In this document: piece after piece, positions 1 through 7,201 of the stretch
Numbering within the stretch: the first letter of the stretch is position 1
How the letters are laid out: each line of letters begins with the position of its first letter
Origin: Bacilli bacterium
Lineage (GTDB): Bacteria > Bacillota_I > Bacilli_A > RF39 > UBA660
Length of the DNA stretch: 10,351 nt
Direction: 5' to 3'
Assembly (NCBI GenBank): GCA_028698535.1
Contig: JAQVDA010000018.1
Span: forward strand, 1 to 10,351
Position numbers and translations under genes: made by a program
Notes under the pieces: generated by a model
The model's input: only the letters and a program-made list of their open reading frames with translations
Told to the model about the DNA's origin: nothing
Databases searched by the model: none

Positions 1-56
1 GCTGTTGAAGCTAATAACCCTAGGGCCATTAATAAATAGGCATAGATTTTCTTCAA
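1..56 (-). CDS. agrD: AgrD-like cyclic autoinducing peptide precursor (5' part, cut by window edge)
   Basis: Reading the minus strand from a TTG at 56 gives MKKIYAYLLMALGLLASTA, then the window ends. This is the Lys-rich, then hydrophobic, amphipathic leader typical of AgrD-family precursors. AgrB cleaves such precursors and cyclises the following segment into a thiolactone or lactone signal peptide. The call rests on that leader, on a strong ribosome binding site (AAGGAGGG, 70-63, seven to eight bases before the TTG), and on its position 37 bases downstream of agrB on the same strand, which is the usual agrB-agrD order. The signal residues, including the ring Cys or Ser, and the acidic C-terminal tail lie outside the window, so the autoinducer sequence cannot be read. 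A short secreted peptide of another kind is possible but less likely next to agrB. Confidence 0.72.
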   Translation of the reverse strand, partial: MKKIYAYLLMALGLLAST

Positions 57-93
57 GATCCACCCTCCTTTCTATTAAAAAATATCGGAAACG

Positions 94-705
94 CTAATTT
101 TCAGTAATGGTATTATTTTGGTAATTACTATATGTTTGGTTAGATAATCGATAAGTAATAGGCATAATTAATAAACCTTGGATAACTAAAGCCCCAAGCA
201 AAAGGTTAACTGTATACTCATCCCTAATAATTAGGACTAGCCCACTAGCCATTAACACCATCAACAAACTAATCATTTTTAAAGCGACTCTTTTTTCTGG
301 ACTAATTAAAGGCCTTTTTTTCGTATCAGCCGGAGCATAACGGCCATATATGAAAAGGCTAAATCCACATAAGCTGAGTTTAATAACTAAGGGGATAATA
401 ATTATTTTTAAAATTAGGGGTAACCCGATAAAAATGACTAAGGAAATAATTAAACAACTTAAACTATTAGTCGCATGTACGCCCGACGCTATCATTCTTA
501 AACTGGCAAAGATTATCATAAAGAGGAAAACCTCATTAACTATGTCTAATATAAGCGCTAGTAAAAAAATAATAACTAGCTTAGAGACGGTTAAATATAT
601 TCCTTCAATACCGTATTTTATCTTTTCTATTTTTTCTTGATCCAAGTTAGGATATTGATTTTTAACAGTTTGAATAGAACTATTTATTAGTACCCCTTTT
701 AGCAT
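94..705 (-). CDS. agrB: AgrB-family accessory gene regulator, membrane cysteine endopeptidase
   Basis: A 203-aa polytopic membrane protein of normal AgrB length. AgrB removes the C-terminal tail of the AgrD precursor through a cysteine acyl-enzyme and helps form the cyclic autoinducing peptide. The catalytic pair is present as H77 and C84 in the stretch GVHATNSLSC, at the same positions as in Staphylococcus aureus AgrB. A conserved later motif, YAPADTKKRPL (about 122-132), is also present. Hydrophobic segments lie at about 40-52, 57-70, 83-118, 143-160 and 166-182. The start is ATG at 705, preceded by AAGGAG (720-715) with nine bases of spacing. It is the first gene of an agrBD unit whose agrD starts 37 bases after the agrB stop. 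No sensor kinase (agrC) or response regulator (agrA) is inside the window; they could lie beyond position 1. Confidence 0.93.
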   Translation of the reverse strand: MLKGVLINSSIQTVKNQYPNLDQEKIEKIKYGIEGIYLTVSKLVIIFLLALILDIVNEVFLFMIIFASLRMIASGVHATNSLSCLIISLVIFIGLPLILKIIIIPLVIKLSLCGFSLFIYGRYAPADTKKRPLISPEKRVALKMISLLMVLMASGLVLIIRDEYTVNLLLGALVIQGLLIMPITYRLSNQTYSNYQNNTITEN

Positions 706-731
706 CGGCCTTCACTCCTTATTATGACAAT

Positions 732-740
732 ATAATATCA
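732..740 (-). promoter_or_regulatory. Candidate extended -10 promoter for agrBD
   Basis: On the minus strand, TGATATTAT (740 to 732) is a TGn extended -10 element. It would place transcription start near 725, just before the agrB ribosome binding site. I see no good -35 hexamer at the right distance, which extended -10 promoters can tolerate, or which may mean an activator is needed. No clear pair of AgrA/LytTR direct repeats was found upstream. Confidence 0.4.
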
Positions 741-958
741 CAAACGAACTAATAAGGCCGTTTTTTGGTCTAAGACAGCTTTTACTTCTTTTTATTAGTT
801 ATAATTAAAAATAAAATTATTAAAATGACAAATTAAACATGAAAAAAGACCGTTGAGTCGAGAAAATAATCTATCACTAATTATTCTGTTAAGATAATAA
901 TATTAATAAAAATAGTTAAATGGGTAGAACATTGTCAGAAAATGATGACTTAATTTAA

Positions 959-987
959 TTGAAAAAGATAAAATCATATTTTATATT
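959..987 (+). promoter_or_regulatory. Candidate promoter of the cold-shock gene
   Basis: TTGAAA (959-964) and TATATT (982-987) are separated by 17 bases, a good vegetative sigma factor match. Transcription would start near 994 and leave a leader of about 35 bases. An overlapping alternative is TTGTCA (932-937) with TTAATT (955-960), also 17 bases apart, which would give a longer leader of the kind cold-shock mRNAs often have. Confidence 0.45.
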
Positions 988-1029
988 TAAAGTAGCAGTA
1001 TAAACTTTCAAGAAGGTGAGGTGCTAGAG

Positions 1030-1233
1030 GTGATTAGTAAGGTAAAATGGTTCAATAATGAAAAGGGTTATGGCTTTATTGATTACATGGAAGGTGAAGA
1101 TATTTTTATTCATTATTCTACTATTGATCAAGACGGATATAAAACCCTTTCGGAAGGGCAACTTGTTGAATTTGACCTAATCGAAACTGAAAAAGGACTA
1201 CAGGCCATCAATGTTAAACAAATAAAAACATAA
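1030..1233 (+). CDS. CspA-family cold-shock protein (single-stranded nucleic acid chaperone)
   Basis: A 67-aa single cold-shock domain protein. It binds single-stranded RNA and DNA and melts mRNA structure, helping translation at low temperature. The OB-fold signatures are intact: RNP1-like KGYGFI (12-17) and RNP2-like DIFIHY (24-29), preceded by KVKWFN. I chose GTG at 1030 because GAGGTG (1018-1023) sits six bases before it and because MISKVKWF matches family N-termini such as M-x-x-KVKWF. An in-frame GTG at 1021 would add MLE and give 70 aa, but its own binding site would be too close. It is a single-gene unit with its own promoter and a hairpin terminator that begins within the stop codon. 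Which csp paralogue it is cannot be told. Confidence 0.95.
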   Translation: MISKVKWFNNEKGYGFIDYMEGEDIFIHYSTIDQDGYKTLSEGQLVEFDLIETEKGLQAINVKQIKT

Positions 1234-1260
1234 ACCACTAAGAAGTGGTTTTTCGTTTTT
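1232..1260 (+). terminator. Rho-independent terminator after the cold-shock gene
   Basis: An eight-base-pair stem, AAACCACT (1232-1239) with AGTGGTTT (1244-1251), a four-base loop AAGA, and the T-rich tail TTTTCGTTTTT. The stem overlaps the last bases of the stop codon. It separates the cold-shock gene from hpf. Confidence 0.88.
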
Positions 1261-1265
1261 AAGTA

Positions 1266-1274
1266 TGATATACT
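1266..1274 (+). promoter_or_regulatory. Candidate extended -10 promoter for hpf (and secA)
   Basis: TGATATACT is a TGn extended -10 lying directly after the upstream terminator. Transcription would begin near 1281, just before the GAAGGTG ribosome binding site of hpf. No strong -35 is visible, and no SigB- or SigH-type motif is evident. Confidence 0.45.
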
Positions 1275-1296
1275 CATTGATGAAGAAGGTGAAAAA

Positions 1297-1818
1297 GTGA
1301 CATATGAAATCCATGGGGGCAAAATAAAAATTACTAAGGCGATCAGGGAATATATTATTAATAAATTAAATAAAATAGAAAAACATTTTAGTGAAGAACA
1401 AGCAGTTAAAATTAAAGTGTTTATTAAAATAAAAAACTACGAACAAATTATTGAAGTTACCATCCCCCTTACTAAAGCTATTATAAGGGCAGAAGAAAGG
1501 CACCAAGATTTATATGCCGCGATTGATTTAGTGACTGATAAATTAGAGCGGCAAATAATTAAATATAAAACGAAAACGCAAACGAAAACGTTAAAAAATA
1601 ATAAAGAAACTACTGATTATAACTTATCACCAGAAACAACTAAAAGTAAAATAGTTAAAAGGAAGAAATTTACTATGAAACCAATGACTGAAGAAGAGGC
1701 TATTTTACAAATGCATTTATTAGGTCATAATTTCTTTATTTTTCGTGATAGTGAAACTAACCAGATTTGTGTGTTATATCAAAGAAAAGATGGTTATTAT
1801 GGCGTCATTGAAACATAA
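1297..1818 (+). CDS. hpf: Long-form ribosome hibernation promoting factor
   Basis: A 173-aa long-form HPF, slightly shorter than the usual 180-190. It binds the decoding centre of the 30S subunit in slow or stressed cells and joins two 70S ribosomes into inactive 100S dimers. The N-terminal S30AE domain covers about residues 1-95, with [15 protein letters not shown] at the start and [14 protein letters not shown] in the middle. A Lys/Thr-rich low-complexity linker follows (about 90-122). The C-terminal dimerisation domain (about 123-173) carries [20 protein letters not shown] and [12 protein letters not shown]. The start is GTG, with GAAGGTG six bases upstream. The gene sits 41 bases before secA with no terminator between them, so co-transcription is likely; the same pair is neighbouring in Bacillus. 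Confidence 0.95.
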   Translation: MTYEIHGGKIKITKAIREYIINKLNKIEKHFSEEQAVKIKVFIKIKNYEQIIEVTIPLTKAIIRAEERHQDLYAAIDLVTDKLERQIIKYKTKTQTKTLKNNKETTDYNLSPETTKSKIVKRKKFTMKPMTEEEAILQMHLLGHNFFIFRDSETNQICVLYQRKDGYYGVIET

Positions 1819-1859
1819 TATTAATCATACTCTATGACGGAGACTGGAGGGAAACAACT

Positions 1860-4355
1860 ATGGGGCTATTTAGAAGTTTAATTGATCATGAATATCGAGA
1901 GTTAAAAAAATTTAGCAAAATAGCTGATGAGATAGAGGCCTTAAAAGACGACATCGCTAAGTTAAGCGATGAAGAATTAAAAAATAAAACCCTTAACTTT
2001 CGGGAACAATTACAAAACGGTGCGACCATAGACGATATTATTGTTCCTGCTTTTGCGGTAGTTAGAGAGGCAGCCACTAGAGTGATTGGTGAAACCCCTT
2101 ATTATGTTCAATTACTAGGGGCCATTGCTATTCATAAAGGTAATATTGCGGAAATGAAAACCGGTGAAGGAAAAACCTTGGTGGCCGTTATGCCCGCGTA
2201 TCTAAACGCCTTAACGGGTAAAGGGGTTCATATTGTAACCGTTAATGAATATCTAGCCCAACGTGACGCTGAATGGATGGGAAGTATTTTTAAGTTTTTA
2301 GATATTTCGGTAGGGGTTAATTTAAGGGATTTAAGTGTAAAAGAAAAAAAGGAAGCATATAATTGCGACATCTTATATACCACTAATAATGAGTTAGGCT
2401 TTGACTATTTAAGGGATAATATGGTAGTTAAGAAGGAAGACCGGGTTCAAAGAGGATTAAATTTTGTTATTATTGACGAGGTTGATTCTATCTTAATTGA
2501 TGAAGCGCGGACTCCTTTAATTATTTCTGGTGGGGTTATGCAGAGTGCTAGTTTATATCTGGAAGCGGATAATTTTGTGAAAACCCTAAAGGAAAATGAT
2601 GATTATATATATGATGAAAAAACGAAAACAGTTAACTTAACTGATGAGGGCGCTAAAAAGAGCGAACGGGGTTTTAAGGTAAAAAATTTATATGATATAA
2701 ATAATAGTGTTTTAGTCCACCATATTAATCAAGCTCTTAGAGCTAACTACACGATGAAAAGGGACTTTGATTATATTGTTCAAGATGATGAGGTTATTAT
2801 TGTTGATCAATTTACTGGGCGCTTAATGAAGGGGCGAGCCTATAGTGAAGGATTACATCAAGCTATTGAGGCTAAAGAACGGGTTTCAATTCAACAAGAG
2901 ACCAAAACCCTCGCCACTATTACTTTCCAAAATTTATTTAGAATGTATCGCAAAATAGCCGGGATGACTGGGACGGCTAAAACCGAAGAAGAGGAATTTA
3001 GAAACATATATAATATGTACGTCATTGGCATCCCTACTAACGAACCGATTATTAGAGTTGATATGAGTGATTTAATATATGCATCTAAGGAGGGTAAAGT
3101 TAGTGCCATTATTAAAGAAATAGAAAGAAGACATCAGCTTGGACAACCTATCTTAGTAGGCACCATTGCGATTGAAGTAAGTGAACATATTAGTGAGTTG
3201 CTAAAAAAGAAAAAAATAAAACACGAAGTTCTTAACGCTAAAAATCACGCTCGTGAAGCGGAGATTATCCGTAAAGCAGGAGAAAAAGGGGCTATTACCA
3301 TTGCGACTAACATGGCTGGTCGCGGTACGGATATTAAGCTAGGTGAAGGTGTTAAGGAATTAGGCGGTCTTTGTGTCTTAGGAACTGAACGCCATGAATC
3401 GCGTCGGATTGATAACCAGTTAAGAGGTCGTTCGGGGCGTCAAGGCGATCCTGGTTACTCACAGTTTTTTGTTTCATTAGAGGATGATATTATGGTGCGG
3501 TTTGGTTCTGATCGGATTAAAGGCTTAATGCAATCACTAGGCTTTAGTGGCGAACAAGCAATAAGGAGTAAAATATTTACCCGCGCTATGGAATCAGCCC
3601 AGAAAAGGGTAGAAGGGAATAACTTTGATATTCGGAAGCAACTATTACAATATGATGATGTAATGAACGATCAAAGAGAAATAATGTATCAAAGAAGAAA
3701 CGATATCTTAATAAGTGAATCTATTCATGAACCAATTATTAATACGATTGATAATTATATAAATGATTTAGTAAAAAGTCATCTCCTGGATGAAGATGAT
3801 AATTTAAGTCAAAAAGATAAAGAGGAAATAATTGAGGCTGTTAACGGGAACCTCTTAAAAAAAGTTAAAATAACATTAGCCGATATTGATAATAAGGAAA
3901 CAGACGCCATGATAACTTATATTAGTGACATTGTGGTTCGAGAATATGAGGCTAAATTGACACCAATCCCTTTATTAGTTAGAAATGAATTTGAAAAGGC
4001 GATTAGTTTAAGGGTAATTGATACTTACTGGATGGAACATATTAACACCATGGCTCATTTAAGAGAAGGTATTCATTTGCGAAGTTATGCGCAAGAAAAT
4101 CCGTTACGAGCTTATACTGTGGAAGGCTTTCAATTATTTGAGTCAATGTTACAAAAAATTGATAAAGATATTAGTATCTATCTCTTAAAAGCCGAAATTA
4201 GGCAAAATATTGAACGCCAACAGGTTATTAAAGGAACTGCTACGAGTGGTTATGAAACAACCAAGCGGAGCCCGAAAAAAACACAAAAGGTCGGTCGTAA
4301 TGAACCGTGCCCTTGTGGTAGTAAGAAGAAATATAAACATTGTTGTGGCCGTTAA
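1860..4355 (+). CDS. secA: Preprotein translocase subunit SecA (ATPase)
   Basis: An 831-aa protein of normal Bacillota SecA length. SecA is the cytosolic and membrane-associated motor that pushes unfolded precursors through SecYEG by ATP hydrolysis. Visible parts in order are Walker A MKTGEGKT (99-106), the preprotein cross-linking region after about 220, and Walker B/DEAD-like IIDEVDS (204-210) followed by [14 protein letters not shown]. The second motor domain has [13 protein letters not shown] (483-495) and the arginine-finger region [13 protein letters not shown] (520-532). The helical scaffold and wing regions follow. The C-terminal zinc and SecB/ribosome-binding tail has C817, C819, C828 and C829. 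The ATG is preceded by TGGAGG (1845-1850) with nine bases of spacing. It likely shares a transcript with hpf and ends at a strong terminator. It looks like the ordinary housekeeping SecA. Confidence 0.99.
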   Translation: MGLFRSLIDHEYRELKKFSKIADEIEALKDDIAKLSDEELKNKTLNFREQLQNGATIDDIIVPAFAVVREAATRVIGETPYYVQLLGAIAIHKGNIAEMKTGEGKTLVAVMPAYLNALTGKGVHIVTVNEYLAQRDAEWMGSIFKFLDISVGVNLRDLSVKEKKEAYNCDILYTTNNELGFDYLRDNMVVKKEDRVQRGLNFVIIDEVDSILIDEARTPLIISGGVMQSASLYLEADNFVKTLKENDDYIYDEKTKTVNLTDEGAKKSERGFKVKNLYDINNSVLVHHINQALRANYTMKRDFDYIVQDDEVIIVDQFTGRLMKGRAYSEGLHQAIEAKERVSIQQETKTLATITFQNLFRMYRKIAGMTGTAKTEEEEFRNIYNMYVIGIPTNEPIIRVDMSDLIYASKEGKVSAIIKEIERRHQLGQPILVGTIAIEVSEHISELLKKKKIKHEVLNAKNHAREAEIIRKAGEKGAITIATNMAGRGTDIKLGEGVKELGGLCVLGTERHESRRIDNQLRGRSGRQGDPGYSQFFVSLEDDIMVRFGSDRIKGLMQSLGFSGEQAIRSKIFTRAMESAQKRVEGNNFDIRKQLLQYDDVMNDQREIMYQRRNDILISESIHEPIINTIDNYINDLVKSHLLDEDDNLSQKDKEEIIEAVNGNLLKKVKITLADIDNKETDAMITYISDIVVREYEAKLTPIPLLVRNEFEKAISLRVIDTYWMEHINTMAHLREGIHLRSYAQENPLRAYTVEGFQLFESMLQKIDKDISIYLLKAEIRQNIERQQVIKGTATSGYETTKRSPKKTQKVGRNEPCPCGSKKKYKHCCGR

Positions 4356-4361
4356 AGTGTC

Positions 4362-4389
4362 AAACGCTAGGATATCTAGCGTTTTTTTC
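4362..4389 (+). terminator. Rho-independent terminator after secA
   Basis: A perfect nine-base-pair stem, AAACGCTAG (4362-4370) with CTAGCGTTT (4376-4384), loop GATAT, and a run of seven T bases (4382-4388). It starts six bases after the secA stop codon. Confidence 0.92.
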
Positions 4390-4409
4390 TAGAACAACTA
4401 ATTAGAAAA

Positions 4410-4418
4410 TGATATAAT
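4410..4418 (+). promoter_or_regulatory. Candidate extended -10 promoter for prfB
   Basis: TGATATAAT is a consensus -10 with the TGn extension, placed between the secA terminator and prfB. It implies that prfB has its own transcript starting near 4425. The -35 region is poor. Confidence 0.55.
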
Positions 4419-4447
4419 ATTAATACTAACTAAAAAGGATGATAGCG

Positions 4448-5558
4448 ATGAACATAAAAGAAATAATTAATGAATTAATAATATATCAAAAACAACTCAA
4501 TGATTTATGGAGGTCACTTTGACATCGACCAAAAATTATTAACGATTAAATCATTAGAAACGTCTATGTTAGATGAAAAATTTTGGCAAGATAAAGAAGC
4601 GGCTAATCAAGTGGTTGTAACTCTAAACACCTTAAAGAAAGAAACCTCATCTATTACTAAATTAAAAGACCATATAAAAAATAATTTAGAAAGCGCGAGG
4701 GAGTTAGAACCAACAGACGATGAAGAAATAACAACCATTCTGACTGAAGAATTAACCATTATCAAGCACCAATTAACCAATTTAGCGATAGAATTATTAT
4801 TAGATGAGCCTTATGATAAAAACAACGCTATTATTGAAATACATTCTGGGGCCGGTGGTACTGAATCTTGTGATTGGGCTAATATGCTTTATCGGATGTA
4901 TGGGCGTTGGGGTGAGAGTAAAAATCTTAAAGTAGAAGAAATTGACTATCAAGCAGGCGAGGAGGTCGGCTTAAAAAGAGGAGTTTTATTAATTAAGGGG
5001 CATAACGCTTATGGTTATCTAAAGGGCGAAAAAGGGATTCACCGCCTGGTTAGAATTTCTCCTTTTGACGCTAGTCGGCGCCGTCATACTTCTTTTGCCT
5101 CTGTCGATATTATCCCAGAATTTGATGATGATATTGATATTAAAATTAATGAGAGTGATTTAAAAATAGATGTGTTTAAAAGTGGTGGCGCAGGTGGACA
5201 AAGTGTTAATACAACTGATAGTGCGGTGCGGATTACGCATTTACCAACCAAAATAATAGCCACTTGTCAAAATGAAAGAAGTCAAATAAAAAACAAAGAG
5301 AAGGCCCTAAAGATACTAAAAAACAAACTATATCAATTAGAACTTGATAAAAGGCAAAAAGAAACTAATTTGTTGCGGGGTGAACAAGAAAAAATAGAGT
5401 TTGGCTCGCAAATTAGAAGTTATGTAATGCACCCTTATTCAATAGTCAAGGATCACCGTACTGGTTATGAAATCGGTAATGTTGATAAGGTACTTGATGG
5501 AGAATTAGATCAATTTATGGCTAAATATTTTAAATATAATAAGGGTCAAAGACCATAA
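4448..5558 (+). CDS. prfB: Peptide chain release factor 2, made by programmed +1 frameshift
   Basis: RF2 recognises TGA and TAA stops and triggers release of the finished protein. The gene is in two frames: 24 codons from ATG 4448 to CTT 4517-4519, an in-frame TGA (4520-4522), then the rest read in the +1 frame from GAC 4521. The joined product is 369 aa, the usual RF2 length. Stop-recognition tripeptide SPF is at residues 204-206 and the catalytic GGQ loop at 249-251, nearly the same numbers as in E. coli RF2. The N-terminal helical region, ending in DEKFW, fits the family. AAGGA (4435-4439) lies eight bases before the ATG. An ATG at 4500 in the second frame would lose the conserved N-terminus and is not the start. 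The gene lies between secA and ftsE, as in Bacilli, and regulates itself through the frameshift. Confidence 0.97.
4509..4523 (+). promoter_or_regulatory. Programmed +1 frameshift signal of prfB
   Basis: The internal Shine-Dalgarno-like GGAGG (4509-4513) is followed by TCA and the slippery CTT TGA C (4517-4523). This is the classic RF2 arrangement, with the same three-base gap as in E. coli. When RF2 is scarce, the ribosome pauses at TGA, slips one base from CTT and continues at GAC. When RF2 is plentiful, the ribosome terminates and yields a 24-residue peptide. Confidence 0.96.
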
Positions 5559-5585
5559 TCTACCAGTAGCAGTGTTTAATAAAGA

Positions 5586-5594
5586 TGTTATAAT
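5586..5594 (+). promoter_or_regulatory. Candidate extended -10 promoter for the ftsEX operon
   Basis: TGTTATAAT is a perfect extended -10 in the 61-base gap between prfB and ftsE. Transcription would start near 5601, just before the GAGGTG ribosome binding site. No terminator is visible after prfB, so read-through from prfB may add to expression. Confidence 0.55.
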
Positions 5595-5619
5595 AAAAAA
5601 TATTGAGGTGTTTGTACAT

Positions 5620-6315
5620 ATGGAGTTAATAAGACTAAGTAAAGTTACCAAACGATACAAAAATGGTGTGACAGCCATTGCTGAGCTTGATTTAAAAATA
5701 AAAAAAGGTGATTTTGTCTTTATCATTGGTAATAGTGGTAGTGGTAAATCAACCTTAATAAAGATGTTATACCGCGAAGAAAAACCGACAATGGGTAAAA
5801 TAATTGTTGGGGGTATTGATGTTGCTCGATTAATAAATCGTCGCGTTTATAGGTTGCGAAGAAAACTAGGTATTGTCTTTCAAGACTTTAAATTATTACC
5901 TAAAGCAACGGTTTATGAAAACGTGGCTTTTGCGTTAGAAGTGCTCGGAGAAGCTCGTCAAGATATTCGCCAAAAAGTAATTAAGGCTCTAGAACTAGTT
6001 GATTTAAAGGATAAAGTGAAATATTATCCTGATCAACTATCAGGCGGAGAACAACAAAGAGTTGCGATTGCCAGAGCCATTGTTAATGAACCAAAATTAC
6101 TAATTTGTGATGAACCAACTGGTAATCTAGATCCTAAAATAAGCATGGAAATCATGAGGGTTCTAGAGACTATTAATAAATTAGGTACAACCGTTATTAT
6201 GGCTACTCATGATAAACAAATCGTGGATGAAATGCAAAAAAGAGTTGTTGTCTTAGATGCGGGGCGGCTAATAAAAGATTTTGAGAAGGGAACTTATGAT
6301 TATGAAGTTGTTTAG
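5620..6315 (+). CDS. ftsE: Cell-division ABC transporter ATP-binding protein FtsE
   Basis: A 231-aa cytoplasmic ABC ATPase, the usual FtsE length. With FtsX it forms a membrane complex that does not transport a substrate; instead it couples ATP hydrolysis to activation of an external peptidoglycan hydrolase. All ABC motifs are intact: Walker A GNSGSGKST (37-45), Q-loop Gln88 in VFQDF, signature LSGGEQQR (140-147), Walker B LLICDEPTGNLD (160-171), and H-loop His197 in ATHD. I set the start at ATG 5620 because GAGGTG (5605-5610) sits nine bases before it and MELIRLSKVTKRY matches FtsE N-termini. An upstream in-frame GTG at 5572 would add 16 unconserved residues that overlap the promoter. It overlaps ftsX by 20 bases. 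Confidence 0.97.
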   Translation: MELIRLSKVTKRYKNGVTAIAELDLKIKKGDFVFIIGNSGSGKSTLIKMLYREEKPTMGKIIVGGIDVARLINRRVYRLRRKLGIVFQDFKLLPKATVYENVAFALEVLGEARQDIRQKVIKALELVDLKDKVKYYPDQLSGGEQQRVAIARAIVNEPKLLICDEPTGNLDPKISMEIMRVLETINKLGTTVIMATHDKQIVDEMQKRVVVLDAGRLIKDFEKGTYDYEVV

Positions 6316-7201
6316 GATGTTTGGGCGCAGTATAAGAGACGCCTATCGTAGTGTAATTAGAAACTTTAGTTTAAGTTTAGCGTCCATTTCCTGTATTACT
6401 GTTACGTTAGTAATTGTCTCTCTTTTTACTATGGCCTCATATAACGTTGATAATTTTACTAAATTAATTAAACGTGATGTTACCGTCGTTGTTTTTTTAG
6501 ATAATGATATTACTCCAGAAGAAATAAACGCTATGGAAACAAAAATAAGTCAAATGGATAATATCGCTAAGTATGAATTTAAATCAAAACTAGAAATCAA
6601 GGAACAAATGCAATCATCATCAGATGTTTTTGACCGTATTATGTCTAATTGGGATAATAAAGAAAACCCACTTCAAGACACCTTCCTTATTAAAGTTATT
6701 CAAATAGAAAAGATTAAAGAAACCGCGGCAGCCTTGAGTGCGCTTGATAAAGTAAGTGTTGTTAAGTATGGTGAAGGGATGGTAGAAAAGTTGGTCTTTA
6801 TCTTTAGTGTTATTGAAAAAGGAACCGCAGGCTTAGTTATTGGTTTACTAATAGTAACGGCTTTCCTCATTGCCAACACCATTAAAATAACTATTTTTTC
6901 AAGGCAAACCGAAATTTCTATTATGCGATTAGTTGGCGCCTCTAATCTGGCCATTAGATTACCATACATTATTGAAGGTCTCTTTTTGGGAATCTTGGGT
7001 AGTGTTATTCCTATTATTATTACTATTTATGGTTATACTATTTTTTATGGTTACTTTGAAGGGCAATTATTTTCCCCTTTAATTAGATTAGTATCCCCTT
7101 ATCCTTTCATCTATATTATTTCATTATGCCTATTAGGCATTGGTATGGTTGTTGGAATGTGGGGTAGTGCTAGAGCGGTAAGGAGGCATTTGAAGATATG
7201 A
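6296..7201 (+). CDS. ftsX: Cell-division protein FtsX (permease-like partner of FtsE)
   Basis: A membrane protein of 301 aa with the FtsX plan. It has a short cytoplasmic N-terminus (MIMKLFRMFGRSIRDAYRS), transmembrane helix 1 at about 27-48, and a large extracellular loop at about 50-165. Helices 2, 3 and 4 follow at about 178-199, 226-250 and 271-290. The conserved LVGAS (212-216) lies after helix 2. The outside loop is the part that contacts the hydrolase in related systems. Start choice: ATG 6296 has GAAGGG five bases upstream; ATG 6302 is possible. A TTG at 6281 would place the binding site inside the gene. It begins within ftsE and ends in an ATGA overlap with the M23 gene, so translation of the three genes is probably coupled. 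Confidence 0.95.
   Translation: MIMKLFRMFGRSIRDAYRSVIRNFSLSLASISCITVTLVIVSLFTMASYNVDNFTKLIKRDVTVVVFLDNDITPEEINAMETKISQMDNIAKYEFKSKLEIKEQMQSSSDVFDRIMSNWDNKENPLQDTFLIKVIQIEKIKETAAALSALDKVSVVKYGEGMVEKLVFIFSVIEKGTAGLVIGLLIVTAFLIANTIKITIFSRQTEISIMRLVGASNLAIRLPYIIEGLFLGILGSVIPIIITIYGYTIFYGYFEGQLFSPLIRLVSPYPFIYIISLCLLGIGMVVGMWGSARAVRRHLKI

Larger units (their letters stand above)
721..1029. other. Divergent intergenic region between agrB and the cold-shock gene
   Basis: About 300 bases without a convincing gene; short start codons such as ATG at 840 run into stops within a few codons. It is very AT-rich and holds the agrB promoter on one side and the cold-shock promoter on the other. A single LytTR-like core, ACCGTTGAG (849-857), and GTTAAG/GTTAAA cores near 888 and 915 occur, but their 27- and 36-base spacings do not fit the usual AgrA repeat arrangement. 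No tRNA or other structured RNA was recognised. Confidence 0.5.

Noticed and set aside
350..640. Plus-strand open frame inside agrB
   Set aside because: Antisense shadow of a clearly conserved agrB; no ribosome binding site.
841..920. AgrA/LytTR binding repeats upstream of agrB
   Set aside because: Single GTT-containing cores exist (852, 888, 915), but the spacings of 36 and 27 bases do not match the usual direct-repeat arrangement of about 21 bases.
2891..3109. Minus-strand open frame inside secA
   Set aside because: Shadow of the secA motor region with no supporting signals.
4500..4520. ATG at 4500 as the start of prfB
   Set aside because: It would drop the conserved N-terminal helix. 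The upstream frame from 4448 has a ribosome binding site and joins through the RF2 frameshift signal.
5572..5619. GTG at 5572 as the start of ftsE
   Set aside because: It adds 16 residues not seen in FtsE, overlaps the -10 element at 5586-5594, and lacks a binding site. ATG 5620 has GAGGTG nine bases upstream.
6281..6295. TTG at 6281 as the start of ftsX
   Set aside because: The sequence AGAAGGG here is the likely ribosome binding site for ATG 6296 and would otherwise be coding.
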